DNA of 64,000 nucleotides from Posidoniimonas polymericola (GCF_007859935.1 NZ_SJPO01000001.1:930001-994000), one strand, 5' to 3'; numbered from the stretch's first letter, positions 1 through 9,128 are shown. Notes: a model not told the origin generated them from the sequence alone. Program-made: numbers and translations.

Positions 1-749
1 GCCCAGTCGTCGTCGACGTAGACGTCGGTGATGGCCGGAACCGCCAGAACCACGTCGTTGCCGTCGCCGCCGTCATAGAAGACTAGAAAGTCCTGGCCGT
101 TGACGCTCACCGTTGCGCCGTTGGCGAGCCCGGCGAATGTGCCGACGACCGCATCCGAGGCGTCGTTGTCGATTAAGACGACCGAGTCGCCCGGCGCTGC
201 GGCGATGGAACCGAAGGCGTCGAGCGTGGCGCCACCCAGGTCGACCTCGCCGGTCACGACAAACTGGTTGTGGCCCACGCCCGGCGTCAGGCCGTTGATC
301 TTGGCGGTGAGGAACGTCCCGCTCGTGAGCGCGAGGTCGCCGCTGGCAATGGTGGCGGTTCCCGCTCCGTCGCCTAGCACCGCGCCGCCTGCGGAAAGCG
401 TCAGCGTGCCATCGAGGCTAAATCCGCCTCCGACTGTGATCGCCCGGTTGACGTCGACATTCTCGACATACGCTCCGTCGTTGATTCGAAGAAACCCACT
501 AGGGTCCGTCGCATTGACGCCCTCCTGCACCGTTGCAAACGCATCGACGCCAAACTCGGTGGCGGGCCCTGCGCCGTCGGGATCGGCGCCCGGGGTCGTG
601 CCAATCCAGTCGTCTTCGACGTAAACGTCGCTGGCCAGCAGCAGGCGGCCTTCCAGCCGCTCAAGGCCGAGCTTCCTATCTCTGGCAGCGTTAGCCGCCG
701 CCCCTCGGACTGGGGTGGCGCGGCGATTGGGTGTGCGGTGGCGGGTCAT
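1..749 (-). CDS. LEPR-XLL surface protein, N-terminal part (cut by window edge)
   Basis: The minus strand is open from an ATG at 749 to the window edge, so at least 249 residues are coded and the C-terminus is missing. After a basic N-terminus, residues 29-40 read LERLEGRLLLAS, the LEPR-XLL motif found at the start of very large planctomycete surface proteins. A repeat then begins with VYVEDDWIGT (residue 42) and starts again as VYVDDDW (about residue 243), a period of about 201 residues. Between them lie beta-rich segments and YDGGDGNDVVL, typical of autotransporter-like beta-strand repeats. The role is inferred to be a secreted adhesin or matrix protein. The start is supported by the motif position; no strong ribosome site is seen. 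Confidence 0.75.
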   Translation of the reverse strand, partial: MTRHRTPNRRATPVRGAAANAARDRKLGLERLEGRLLLASDVYVEDDWIGTTPGADPDGAGPATEFGVDAFATVQEGVNATDPSGFLRINDGAYVENVDVNRAITVGGGFSLDGTLTLSAGGAVLGDGAGTATIASGDLALTSGTFLTAKINGLTPGVGHNQFVVTGEVDLGGATLDAFGSIAAAPGDSVVLIDNDASDAVVGTFAGLANGATVSVNGQDFLVFYDGGDGNDVVLAVPAITDVYVDDDW

Positions 750-1733
750 AAAAGCGGTGGGGCGTGAAGGGACCGGCGGCGCCAGGTCGGGCGATCAGCA
801 AGGGCTAGCAGAAGGGCTTCGTCCGACACGACGCCCCCCCGAAACGCCTGCGCCGCCCCCGGGGATGGTCGCCACACGGGGTCTTAGCTGTTCCGGCGGG
901 CGCGTCCCGTTCCAACAGGACACAGTCTTCCAGATTAGCCGCCGATGAGGCTTCCCGCAAACGTTTGGTGCGAGAGTGAATGCTGGTCATTGAGCGACCA
1001 CATCGCCCCTTCGAGCCTCCTGGCCAGCGTTCGCAGCGAGTCACGCGTTCAGCAAGCATCGATGTCTGCCAAACCAAAACAACAAGCGCAGCCTCGCAAG
1101 CATCGTTTAGGCTTGTCGGCCGAACGGGGATCGAGCTTGCAGCTGCCGAATTATACGCGATCGCGCAGCGGCGATTGAGCGTCGGCGACCGTTCTGCCAC
1201 GCTGCTTCGGCTACTCACTTCTACTTAATGGTCGGGCGGGAATCAGCTAACGAAACTGGATCCCTCCGAACTGGCGGATTGCCCGGATGCTAATCGTGGG
1301 GCAGTCGCTCGCCACAAAGACGCGTGAGAAGAGGTGGGGCAGCCGCACAGAACACGGACATCAAAGACGGCGCTGGTGGGGTTCAAGCCCGGCCGCGAAG
1401 TTGGCCCAAGGATGCGAGGCAGAACTAGACCGCTCCAATCCGCGCCGCCGGGGGTCGCGACCACTAGAATGAACCCAACGCGACCAGCGGGGCCGCCGCA
1501 TTGGGTTCTCAGTCGTTGCCAGAGCAGCAACTTAGGGAACTCGCCGCGAGCGCTTGCTTGCGGTGGAGAAATGGGACCCGCAGTGACCCTAGTTTTTTTC
1601 CACACCACCCGGTCATCGCTCGGCTCTGGCAGGCTGAGTCTCGTCTGGGAAGCGGCCTCACAGCGAGGTCACTAGCGGTTTGTCCCAACCGAAAACCGAA
1701 CGCGCAGCAGATGGGAAACACTTTAGACCGCCG
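750..1733. other. Long gap with no convincing gene
   Basis: About 980 bases between the LEPR-XLL gene and the FAD oxidoreductase. Short open frames occur on both strands, but none has a recognisable domain, a good ribosome site or a hydrophobic leader. The bases look less codon-structured than the flanks. It may hold promoters for the LEPR-XLL gene (minus strand) or decayed coding DNA; neither can be shown by eye. Confidence 0.5.
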
Positions 1734-3512
1734 CTACAGCCTCTCGGTCGCCTTGCGCACGGCTCCGCGCGGTGGCTTGGCGCCGGTCGCGTCGGAGTTG
1801 TCGGCGGCGACGTTCACCGGCAGGCTGAGAAACTGGCCGTCGCGTTCGAGTCGCTCGCGCAAACGCTGATAGGGCACCTGCTGCACGGCGATATTGTCAC
1901 TGACGGCGATGGCGGCGGCGGTCGCCGCTGATTGCCCGAGGACCATGAACACCGGCTCCATGCGGATGGACCCGAACGCGATGTGCGACGCAGAGAGCGC
2001 CCAGGGGACCAGCAGGTTGTCGCACTCCGGCTCTCGGGGGATGATTGCCTGATACGGGATGGAGTAGGGCCGCTGGATGCGCTTCTGTATGTCGCCCTCG
2101 TTCTTCACCATTCCGTCATGGACATAGCGCTGAACGTTGTGCGAATCGAGCGTGTAGGCGCCCATTCCGATCGAGTGGGCCACGGGCTCCAGCCCGCAGC
2201 AGTGTCGCTCGGTCATCACAAAGTCAGAGACCATCCGCCTTGCCTCGCGGATGTAGATTACGTAGGGCCAATTCTGGTTGTCGACGAACTCGTCCTTGGC
2301 CAGGCCCCACTTTGAGCACCGCTCGCGGACGCTGCTCGGAACCCGAGGGTGGTGCTGCAGCGTCCACAGCATCCCGAGCTGCCAGTCGCGGTGGCGGCTG
2401 GCGAGCTCCTCACGCTGGGCGTAGTTGAGGGTGGCCCAGTTCCAGTCGTCGCCGTAGTTGGCGCCGATGTAGTCGGTTGAGATGCCACTCGCGTTGTTCG
2501 AGTCGGTCTTGCGGTTGGGCATCCAGTCGTTCTTGAAGAACCGGCTGGTCTGGCCTGCTTCAATGCAGCGGAACAGGAGTTCGTAGTCAGCCGCGTCGTA
2601 GCCAGCGGGCTTGGCGATCGGCGCGCGATTGCCCGGCGCATCAGTCAGCACCATCCGGTAGCAGTAGGCCTGGATCCGGTGGTCGCCGCTGCCGATCGGC
2701 CCGCCGCGCGACGGGTTGACGCCGGGCAGCAAGCCGCTGGTGGGGTCGCCCGGCGCCAGGTAGGGGTCGACTCCCTCGACCAGCTGATTGCCGTACTCGA
2801 GCCCTGTAATACCGTTGCTCGTTTCACCGTAGGCAGAGTTTGGTTCTCTGCCGGTGGCGAATGACACGCCGGCGGCTTCGAGCAGGTCGCCCTCGTACGA
2901 GGCGTCGATGTAGACCCGGCCCCTAACAGTGCGGCCGTCCTCAAGGTGGAGAGCCGTGATACGGGCGCCCCGTTTATCGACGCCCCGCCGCAGGTCGAGC
3001 CGCCCAAACACCAGCCGCACGCCTGCATCGGCAACGAGCTTGTCGAACACCGCCTCGGCGACCTTCGGCTCGAAGACCGACGCCAGCTCGGTCCGGTCGT
3101 TGAGTGCGGGAACGCCCTGGCCGCGGTTCGCGAACCTCGCCCGGGGCTGGATATTCCAAGCTTCGTCTTGCTGATAGTGCAGGTAGACCTGGTGGTAGAA
3201 CTCGCGGCAGACGCCGCCCAGGATCGACTCGTTTCCGATGTCCGACCAGCCGAGTCCGCTGCTGGTCATCCCGCCTAGGTGGTCGTACTCCGAGACGAGC
3301 ACCACCTGGCGCCCCATCCGCGCGGCCTGCACAGCGGCAGAGACGCCGCCCGACGCGCCGCCGTAGACGACGATTTCTGCCTGGATCGATTGCTCCTGGC
3401 TCTTGGAGGTAGCGGCGTTCGCCTGGTGGCCTAATCCTAGGCAGAAGATCGATGCCATTGCCACGGCGCGGGCTGCTGATCGAGGTAGTCGCTTCGCGAG
3501 GTGTTTTGGCAT
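1734..3512 (-). CDS. Secreted FAD-dependent oxidoreductase
   Basis: 592 residues. A signal peptide (about residues 1-34, ending ANA) is followed by a Rossmann-type FAD motif, VVYGGASGGVSAAV (residues 49-62), and the family segments LGGMTSSGLGWSDIG and EPKVAEAVFD. This fits the FAD_oxidored family (PF12831) that is expanded in planctomycetes and often named xanthan-lyase-like; the substrate is unknown. A close paralogue lies at 12156-14855, sharing GLGWTDIG, IAKPxxYDAADYELL and HIAFGSIRMEPVFM. This copy has no dockerin or PEP-CTERM tail, so it is probably released or periplasmic. It follows the FecR gene on the same strand after 92 bases and is probably co-transcribed with the sigma/FecR pair. 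Family assignment is strong; reaction unknown. Confidence 0.9.
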   Translation of the reverse strand: MPKHLAKRLPRSAARAVAMASIFCLGLGHQANAATSKSQEQSIQAEIVVYGGASGGVSAAVQAARMGRQVVLVSEYDHLGGMTSSGLGWSDIGNESILGGVCREFYHQVYLHYQQDEAWNIQPRARFANRGQGVPALNDRTELASVFEPKVAEAVFDKLVADAGVRLVFGRLDLRRGVDKRGARITALHLEDGRTVRGRVYIDASYEGDLLEAAGVSFATGREPNSAYGETSNGITGLEYGNQLVEGVDPYLAPGDPTSGLLPGVNPSRGGPIGSGDHRIQAYCYRMVLTDAPGNRAPIAKPAGYDAADYELLFRCIEAGQTSRFFKNDWMPNRKTDSNNASGISTDYIGANYGDDWNWATLNYAQREELASRHRDWQLGMLWTLQHHPRVPSSVRERCSKWGLAKDEFVDNQNWPYVIYIREARRMVSDFVMTERHCCGLEPVAHSIGMGAYTLDSHNVQRYVHDGMVKNEGDIQKRIQRPYSIPYQAIIPREPECDNLLVPWALSASHIAFGSIRMEPVFMVLGQSAATAAAIAVSDNIAVQQVPYQRLRERLERDGQFLSLPVNVAADNSDATGAKPPRGAVRKATERL

Positions 3513-3604
3513 TCGATTGATTGGCGTTCGTCAGCGCTAGGTCGTGGATCGAGGTTGGCGAGGATTGCCCAGTCCGGGGGGCAGCCGTTTGAACGAAGGG
3601 GGCG

Positions 3605-5230
3605 CTAGGGCGACGCGGCCGTCTTCCCCCACAGCTCGAGGGTTGGCGGAGCCAAGTCGGGGTGCTCTCGGCTAGCAAAGCCGTGAACGATAACGTCTTG
3701 GCCTGCGCCCAGGAAGCTGGGCGTGCGACGCGAGACGACCAGGGTCACCTTGCCGTCGCTGTCGTTGCGGAGGAACTCTAGGAGCCTGGCTCCGACGACC
3801 ACGATCTCGTCACCCCGTTGGCCGCTCCCCCTGATCGAAAAGGTCCCCAGCGACACCGGCGCATGGGGACCCGTCAGTCGGCCCGAGGCTTCGTTCGGGG
3901 CGTTACCAGGCGCGTTCATCCAGGTAATTTGATCTTCCTGCCAGTCGTCGTAGAACTCGTCCCACAGGCCGGCGACCTCAAACTGCCAGGCGGTGTCCGA
4001 CTCGGTGTACGGTTGATTCTTCGACTGTCGGTACTCCTCCGCCAGGTGGTTCGGCAGCACCGACAAGCGGAGGCGCGCCCCGATCAGGTCCTCGCAGGCG
4101 ATGCCGCTGAGGTCAAACCCCAGCCAGACGCGACGCGTCGCCGGGAACTCCGCCACCTCGTACTTGATCAGCAGCTCGGAGTCGGAGCCGAAGTTCCGCA
4201 GCTCGTTGTGCTCGCGCAGCTCACGGTTGCGGACGTACGAGTCCTTGTAGGCCGGCAGGCGGACGCACGGCCGCTTGAGCGACATGTCCTTCAGGCCCGC
4301 CAGATGGGGCACGTCGGTGAGTGCTTCGGGGCCGTTGGCAGGGCCGAACCGCACCGCCTCGCCCGCGACAAGTTTCGTCGGCGGCTCCTTGCTCTTCTCG
4401 GACTGGTACTCAACCTCGCCCTCGAATACCGACACCTGCGACTGCTGCCCGTCCGACACGCTCACGCCGAACGCGGTGCCCAAGTCGGTCACCTGGCCAT
4501 CCGGGGTGACGACCTGAAACCCGTCGACGCCCTCGTCCATCCGGACCGTGAGCCGCCCGAAGCCGAGCTTCACCTTCAAGGGCCCCTCGATTGTCATGCG
4601 GGCCGGGCCGGCGAGCAGGGCGTTGGCGCCGCTGTGAAAGCGGAGTTCCGTCAATCCCGACTCGAGCTCCAGGACTTCACCCGCGGCGATCTCGCGGCCG
4701 CGGAACTCCGGCACGAGCTCCGCCATCTCGGAGCTGACGGCGTCAACCACCCTCGCCACCAGCATGCGTTCTGCCTCGGCGGGAGGCGCCGCCCCCCCGG
4801 CCGTGCGACCGGTCTGCCAGGCCTGGCCAATCCAAACGCCAACGGCGACCGCCGCCGCAGCGGCCGACAGGCCCGCCAGCCAGTGGGTTGGGCGGTACCG
4901 GCGGCGCGGCGGCTGAGCGGCAGGACCGGCGGTGGGATCGCCGGCTAGGGAAGCCAGTGAGCTTCTCTTGGCGCCGATCGCCGGTGTGCCGACCACCGGT
5001 GAATAGTCCAGCGCCGCGACGTCCCACCGCTTGCAGAGGTCGACCAGCGTTTCCTGAGAGAGCTTGGCCTCGAGGTACTCCTGACGCAGCCCTGGGTGGC
5101 TCTGCAGCAGTTCCCCCAGCTCGACAGCGTCCTGAGCGGTGAGCTCGTTGTCCCACATCTTCGCCAACAGTGTGTGGAGCTGCCGACGCGGTTCATCACC
5201 AGCAGGGTTTCTCGACTCGTTCGATTCCAT
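3605..5230 (-). CDS. FecR-type anti-sigma factor with C-terminal CBM96-like domain
   Basis: 541 residues. The cytoplasmic N-terminus (1-110) resembles anti-sigma domains. One membrane segment lies at about 117-135, then a FecR domain at about 180-290 with VVTPDGQVTDLGTAFGVSV and VSVFEGEVEY. From about 325 to the end the sequence has the CBM96/DNRLRE pattern: DSYVRNRELREHNELRNFG, RRVWLGFDLSG, ITWMNAPGNAP and a final PPTLEL strand. FecR proteins hold an ECF sigma factor and signal from outside the membrane; a carbohydrate-binding module there suggests that the signal is a polysaccharide (inference). The ATG at 5230 overlaps the sigma stop codon as ATGA, indicating translational coupling. Confidence 0.88.
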   Translation of the reverse strand: MESNESRNPAGDEPRRQLHTLLAKMWDNELTAQDAVELGELLQSHPGLRQEYLEAKLSQETLVDLCKRWDVAALDYSPVVGTPAIGAKRSSLASLAGDPTAGPAAQPPRRRYRPTHWLAGLSAAAAAVAVGVWIGQAWQTGRTAGGAAPPAEAERMLVARVVDAVSSEMAELVPEFRGREIAAGEVLELESGLTELRFHSGANALLAGPARMTIEGPLKVKLGFGRLTVRMDEGVDGFQVVTPDGQVTDLGTAFGVSVSDGQQSQVSVFEGEVEYQSEKSKEPPTKLVAGEAVRFGPANGPEALTDVPHLAGLKDMSLKRPCVRLPAYKDSYVRNRELREHNELRNFGSDSELLIKYEVAEFPATRRVWLGFDLSGIACEDLIGARLRLSVLPNHLAEEYRQSKNQPYTESDTAWQFEVAGLWDEFYDDWQEDQITWMNAPGNAPNEASGRLTGPHAPVSLGTFSIRGSGQRGDEIVVVGARLLEFLRNDSDGKVTLVVSRRTPSFLGAGQDVIVHGFASREHPDLAPPTLELWGKTAASP

Positions 5231-5826
5231 CAGGAATACTCCTCGCGATTCAGCGTGAGCCTGACGCAGTTTGATAGCTTAACGCGTATCCGCGCGACGG
5301 TCTGGTAGGCGGTCACCTGCTTGCGTCCCAGGTAATCAGCGATCGCCGGAATGGACTGGCCGAGGCCGAACCGCAGACGCACAATCTCCCGCTCCTGAGG
5401 TGAGAGCTTCTTGACGCACTCGCCAAGGGCCTGCCGCCGCTCCTCAAAGTAACTCGCCTGTTCGAGCTGCAGCGTCGCGAGCTCTTCTACGAGAGAATCG
5501 TCGAACGGGACCACGACGTTCTTCGACGCACGCTTCTTCCGCTCGCACAACACCTGGAACTTTGCGATGGTGCAGAGCCAACTCACGAAGGGCTCGTCGG
5601 GCGACTGACCCTTGTAGGTAAAGCTTCGAAACTTCTGCCAGGCGACGACGCTCACCTCCTGAAGCAGGTCGTCCACTTCGGCGTCGAGCGGGAGGAGCGT
5701 CTTGATGAACGCGCTGACGCGCCGCTCGTACCGGACGATCAGCGAGATGAATAGCTCTTCATCGAGCCCCCGCGTCTGAAGAGCGGACCCCTCACCATCC
5801 GCCCCGCCTGATTGGTCTTCCTTCAT
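5230..5826 (-). CDS. ECF-type RNA polymerase sigma factor
   Basis: 198 residues. Region 2 shows RYERRVSAFIKTLLP, then DDLLQEVSVVAWQKF and PFVSWLCTIAKFQV; region 4 shows LSPQEREIVRLRFGLGQSI followed by a helix-turn-helix. This is the planctomycete/Verrucomicrobium ECF subgroup of sigma-70 factors. It directs RNA polymerase to a small regulon and is expected to be held inactive by the overlapping FecR protein. It lies divergent to the DUF1559/PEP-CTERM block starting at 6219, which is a reasonable but unproven target. An 18-base palindrome at 5863-5880 sits just upstream of its start. Confidence 0.93.
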   Translation of the reverse strand: MKEDQSGGADGEGSALQTRGLDEELFISLIVRYERRVSAFIKTLLPLDAEVDDLLQEVSVVAWQKFRSFTYKGQSPDEPFVSWLCTIAKFQVLCERKKRASKNVVVPFDDSLVEELATLQLEQASYFEERRQALGECVKKLSPQEREIVRLRFGLGQSIPAIADYLGRKQVTAYQTVARIRVKLSNCVRLTLNREEYS

Positions 5827-6218
5827 TGGTCTGCATGCATAGCCGCGGTACGATTCACAGAAGTACTGTCACGACAGTACATCGCTTGTTGGGCAATAGC
5901 CTCGGGGCGGGCGTTTTATGGGTTAATTTCTCGATCCTCGGCGGTTTGTCAGTCTACCCGCCCTGGGCGAACGGAAAAGGCCGCCGCGTTCCGATTTCGT
6001 GTGAGCAATTCTTCATCGAATTTTTCATAACTCTGCCCTGAACGACTATTGCCTGTCAGAAGGCGATTACTTCTCAACTGAAATCTATCTTCGCATCCGG
6101 GCGGTGTGAGGCGTAGCGGTCGCTATGCCGCGATCTTGTTTCGCGCACTCCTGGGCGGTCATTCGCGTGCCGCCGTCTGCCCGCAGCGAGGCAAGCGATC
6201 GAATTCGAAAGGGCGGGT
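5827..6218. promoter_or_regulatory. Divergent intergenic region between sigma factor and DUF1559 gene
   Basis: This 392-base gap separates the minus-strand sigma/FecR/oxidoreductase genes from the plus-strand surface-protein block, so it must hold promoters in both directions. It is more AT-rich than its flanks around 5985-6075. The only clear element is the palindrome at 5863-5880. No ORF in it is convincing. Confidence 0.55.
5863..5880. promoter_or_regulatory. 18-base palindrome upstream of sigma factor
   Basis: GTACTGTCACGACAGTAC is an inverted repeat with 7-base arms (GTACTGT/ACAGTAC) and a 4-base centre, 37 bases upstream of the sigma factor ATG. Position and symmetry suit an operator for a dimeric regulator, or a short transcript hairpin. 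Which protein binds is unknown. Confidence 0.45.
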
Positions 6219-7184
6219 ATGTCAGCCGCACTGCTCCCAGGTTGGAAGCGGCGTTATTGTTGTGTAAGCTCGCGCGGCGTCGTCGAGTGGCGGCGTAGGG
6301 GCTTCACGCTCGTGGAGTTGCTGGTCGTCATCGCGATTATTGGCGTGCTTGTGGCGCTGCTGCTGCCGGCCGTGCAGGCGGCCCGTGAAGCAGCGCGCCG
6401 CTCGACGTGCACCAACAAGCTGAAACAGCTGGCGCTGGCGACTCAGAACTACGCCACTACCCGTTCCGGCGAGTTGCCGCCCGGCACGCCAGGGCAGGGC
6501 AAGCACGGCGTCTTTACCTACCTGCTTCCGTACATCGAGCAGGAGAGTCTCTTCGACCAGATCGACCTCGAAACCACGACCTACAGCGCCCGCAACGACC
6601 CGATGCGGTTCGAGGTCGTCGACGACTACGTCTGCCCCAGCTACCCCGAGTCGCCGCTCATCCGCGACGACCCGTCAGCCAGCAAGAACGGCGCGCTCAC
6701 GACCTACCAGGGCAACGGCGGGGCGTTCGTCGAAGTCCGCCAGGAACGAGACCCATCGCCAAACTACGGCGCGCTGGCCCGGAACGGGGTGTTTCGTTGG
6801 GGCGAGAAAAACCGCAAGCTGCGCGAAGTAACCGACGGCCTGAGCAACACCTACCTGTTTGGCGAGTTCGTGCACACGGACCGCCTGCCGGGGCTCTACT
6901 CGGAGCTGCCAGGGAACATCCGCCCCTGGATGGGCTCGCCACTCCTGTCTGGCGACAACCGGGTTTCGTACGAATCGAAGGTTGCCGCCCTCACGCCGAA
7001 CACGCCCATCGACCGCGAGGCCGATCAGTGGCCGTTCAACCACCTGCCGTTTGGCAGCTTCCACCCGGGCGGAACCCTGTTTTCTCGACTCGACGGGAGC
7101 GTCGACTTCCTGGTGGACGGGATCAGCCTCGACCTGTTCAAGGCGGGCTGCTCCGTCAGCGGCGGCGAGGTTTTGGATCAGTAG
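6219..7184 (+). CDS. DUF1559 domain protein with type IV pilin-like N-terminus
   Basis: 321 residues. The prepilin cleavage/methylation motif GFTLVELLVVIAIIG begins near residue 28 and is followed by the DUF1559 hallmark LLPAVQAAREAARRSTCTN. The end has the usual SFHPGGTLFSRLDGSVDFL block. DUF1559 proteins are planctomycete-specific and expanded, and are thought to be pseudopilin-like surface or secretion proteins. The start at 6219 gives about 27 residues before the motif; GTG codons nearer the motif are possible. It leads a plus-strand run to 16209; the next gene starts 12 bases downstream, as is common for DUF1559 plus lipoprotein pairs. Confidence 0.92.
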   Translation: MSAALLPGWKRRYCCVSSRGVVEWRRRGFTLVELLVVIAIIGVLVALLLPAVQAAREAARRSTCTNKLKQLALATQNYATTRSGELPPGTPGQGKHGVFTYLLPYIEQESLFDQIDLETTTYSARNDPMRFEVVDDYVCPSYPESPLIRDDPSASKNGALTTYQGNGGAFVEVRQERDPSPNYGALARNGVFRWGEKNRKLREVTDGLSNTYLFGEFVHTDRLPGLYSELPGNIRPWMGSPLLSGDNRVSYESKVAALTPNTPIDREADQWPFNHLPFGSFHPGGTLFSRLDGSVDFLVDGISLDLFKAGCSVSGGEVLDQ

Positions 7185-7196
7185 CGAAATGCATCG

Positions 7197-7628
7197 ATGA
7201 TCAAGAATAGTCATTCCTATTGCCGGGTGTTCCCGCTGCTGCTGATCGCGGCGGCCGGGTGCAGCGAGTCGGGCGAGTACACGCCGGTCAGCGGCACGGT
7301 GTACTTCGACGACCAACCGCTCAGCTCTGGCGTCGTGATGTTTCAACCGCCGACCGGCCCGATGGCGAGGTCGAACATCGCGGCGGATGGCGGCTACTCG
7401 CTGCAAACTCTCGGCGAGGCAGACGGCGTGCGGACAGGCGTTAGCAAAGTGCGCGTGTCGGCGCGTGCCGCGTCCGATGGCGGGTCGGGCGAGGTGGGGC
7501 TCGGCCGGCTGCTCGTCCCAGAGCGTTACACCGACTTTGACCAGAGCGGTCTGACGGTCGACGTTTCTCTGGACAACCCAGGCCCCTACGACTTGCGTCT
7601 GACTAGCAATCGAGACCCTTCCCGGTAG
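7197..7628 (+). CDS. Small lipoprotein with transthyretin-like fold
   Basis: 143 residues. The N-terminus LLLIAAAGCSES is a lipobox with the lipidated Cys near residue 20. The body begins YTPVSGTVYFDDQPL and contains GVVMFQPPTGP and ADGGYSLQTL, the pattern of carboxypeptidase regulatory-like (transthyretin-like) planctomycete lipoproteins. These often follow DUF1559 genes, as here, so a joint role at the cell surface is likely; the function is unknown. The last strand (YDLRLTSN) is complete, so the protein looks intact. Confidence 0.85.
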   Translation: MIKNSHSYCRVFPLLLIAAAGCSESGEYTPVSGTVYFDDQPLSSGVVMFQPPTGPMARSNIAADGGYSLQTLGEADGVRTGVSKVRVSARAASDGGSGEVGLGRLLVPERYTDFDQSGLTVDVSLDNPGPYDLRLTSNRDPSR

Positions 7629-7706
7629 CGGCCGCCGCTCGGCCGCTCTCTCTTGACTCCTGCTTCTGCTGTACCGCACCTTTGTCTCGTCACGTGATCC
7701 CAGCAA

Positions 7707-8027
7707 ATGGACGACACCAAGCAAAACCTTGTTATCCTGCTGGCGCTCGCCGCAGTGGCGACCTTTAGTCAGGCCAACGCAGCGCTCTTCGCTTACGACG
7801 TCTTCCGTTACGCCGCGTGTCCGCTGGCGGGCGACTCGGCTGCCGACCCGGACTTTGAGATCGTCGACCGTAACGAGGCGGGGCTGGAGTACGGGTTCAC
7901 CGATCTGGACACCGGCTCCGACCACGTCGAGTCCGGCGCGGCGGTTCCCACCAACGTTCCAGAGCCCGCGGGCTCGTAGCTGCTCGCGACGCTGCTGTCG
8001 CTCACACGGCGACGCCGCAGCAGCTAA
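7707..8027 (+). pseudogene. Decayed PEP-CTERM gene, deleted copy of the 8082 gene type
   Basis: The open frame 7707-7979 codes a signal peptide (ending ANA), LFAYDVFRYAACPLAGD and then ADPDFEIVDRN, YGFTDLD and DHVES, and finally VPEPAGS before a TAG at 7977. Reading past the TAG in the same frame gives LLATLLSLTRRRRSS and a TAA at 8025-8027, exactly the hydrophobic and basic end of a PEP-CTERM anchor. The intact neighbour at 8082 has the same pieces separated by about 100 and 155 further residues. The copy therefore lost two internal blocks, one of them between two LAG-coding sites, and gained a stop inside its sorting signal. Confidence 0.75.
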
Positions 8028-8081
8028 CCAGACGCGGCTTGCGTCCCGCTCAGCCTAACTTCCGCCTTTTGGAATCTACCA

Positions 8082-9128
8082 ATGCGAAGAACCCTAGCTC
8101 TTGCAACGCTCTTCCTGTCGGCCCTTTCTGCTCCGGCGCACGCCGTGCTGATTGGCTACGACGGCTTTGATTACCCGGCCGGCTCCCTGGCGGGCCGCGG
8201 GTCTGCCTCCGACCCGGGTTTTAGCACCGCGTGGACGCAGAGCGGCAGCAACGGCGGAACCGTGTCGGGCGCCGGCCTGACCTACGCCAACCTGCAGACC
8301 TCCGGCGGCGCGGTCGACATGTCCGCCGGCGGCACCACGCTCAACTTTCGTGGCCTGGACGCCGCGTACAACAACCCGTCGAGCACCGCCACCGGTGAGT
8401 TCTGGTTCAGCTACCTAGTCCGACCAGGGGCCTACACGGGCACGCCTTTCGTGGGCCTATCGTTCTACACCGACCCGCTCGCCGGCGACGCCGCGGCCGA
8501 TCCGGATTTCGGCCTCGTGGCCCGCAACCAAGGGGGCGAGATCTACGGCTTCACCGACCTCGACGTGGCAAATCACGTTGAGTCGAATGTCACGCCGACC
8601 GACGGCGAAACCGCGCTGCTGGTCGGCCGCGTGGTCTTCGGCGGCGGCTCGAACACGAGCGCGAACAACGAGGATCAAATCCAGATCTTCGTCAATCCGG
8701 TGCTCGGTGGCGTGGAGCCCCCTTCTGACGCCGACGGCAACGTCACTGCGGACTTCCAGTCGTTCCGCATCGCCTCGCAGAATGGCGCCCCGTTTGTGCT
8801 TGACGAGCTCCGCTTCGGCGACTCGTTTGCCGACGTTACGCCGGTCACGCCGCCCAACCCCGACCTCGACGGATCGGGTGTCGGGATCAGTGATTTCGAG
8901 ATCATCCGCGACAACTTCTTGACCGAGCAGGCCCACGGGCAGGGCGACGTCGACTTTAGCGGCTTCGTGGACCACCAAGACTACTTCCTGTGGCGGACGG
9001 CCTATCTCACGGCCGGCGGGTCCGAAGCGTTGATCAATTGGTCGCCCGCACCAGAGCCCGGCGCGGCGTTGTTGCTGCTGGCGGGCATATTCGTGGCGCC
9101 CGCCGCCCGGCGACCTCGGCAGCGCTAG
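8082..9128 (+). CDS. PEP-CTERM protein with ConA-like and dockerin-like domains
   Basis: 348 residues. A signal peptide (about 1-22, ending AHA) precedes a beta-sandwich-like domain (about 23-255) with YDGFDYPAGSLAG, EFWFSYLVRPG and FVGLSFYTDPLAGD. A dockerin-like EF-hand pair follows at about 262-310, with DLDGSGVGISDFEIIRDNF and GDVDFSGFVDHQDYFLWR. The end is APEPGAALLLLAGIF plus basic residues: a PEP-CTERM signal for exosortase-dependent surface anchoring. The domain recurs in the C-terminal part of the 12156 oxidoreductase. It is probably a surface carbohydrate-binding or scaffold protein; the ligand is unknown. Confidence 0.88.
   Translation: MRRTLALATLFLSALSAPAHAVLIGYDGFDYPAGSLAGRGSASDPGFSTAWTQSGSNGGTVSGAGLTYANLQTSGGAVDMSAGGTTLNFRGLDAAYNNPSSTATGEFWFSYLVRPGAYTGTPFVGLSFYTDPLAGDAAADPDFGLVARNQGGEIYGFTDLDVANHVESNVTPTDGETALLVGRVVFGGGSNTSANNEDQIQIFVNPVLGGVEPPSDADGNVTADFQSFRIASQNGAPFVLDELRFGDSFADVTPVTPPNPDLDGSGVGISDFEIIRDNFLTEQAHGQGDVDFSGFVDHQDYFLWRTAYLTAGGSEALINWSPAPEPGAALLLLAGIFVAPAARRPRQR

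Noticed and set aside
805..1218. 137-codon minus-strand frame in the long gap
   Set aside because: No family pattern, ribosome site or leader; cannot be told from chance.
6675..7925. Minus-strand open frame of 416 codons
   Set aside because: Covers DUF1559 and lipoprotein genes on the other strand, which have clear motifs.
7977..7979. TAG in the PEP-CTERM signal as recoding (stop read-through)
   Set aside because: The large internal deletions compared with the 8082 gene make simple decay more likely; no recoding element was seen.
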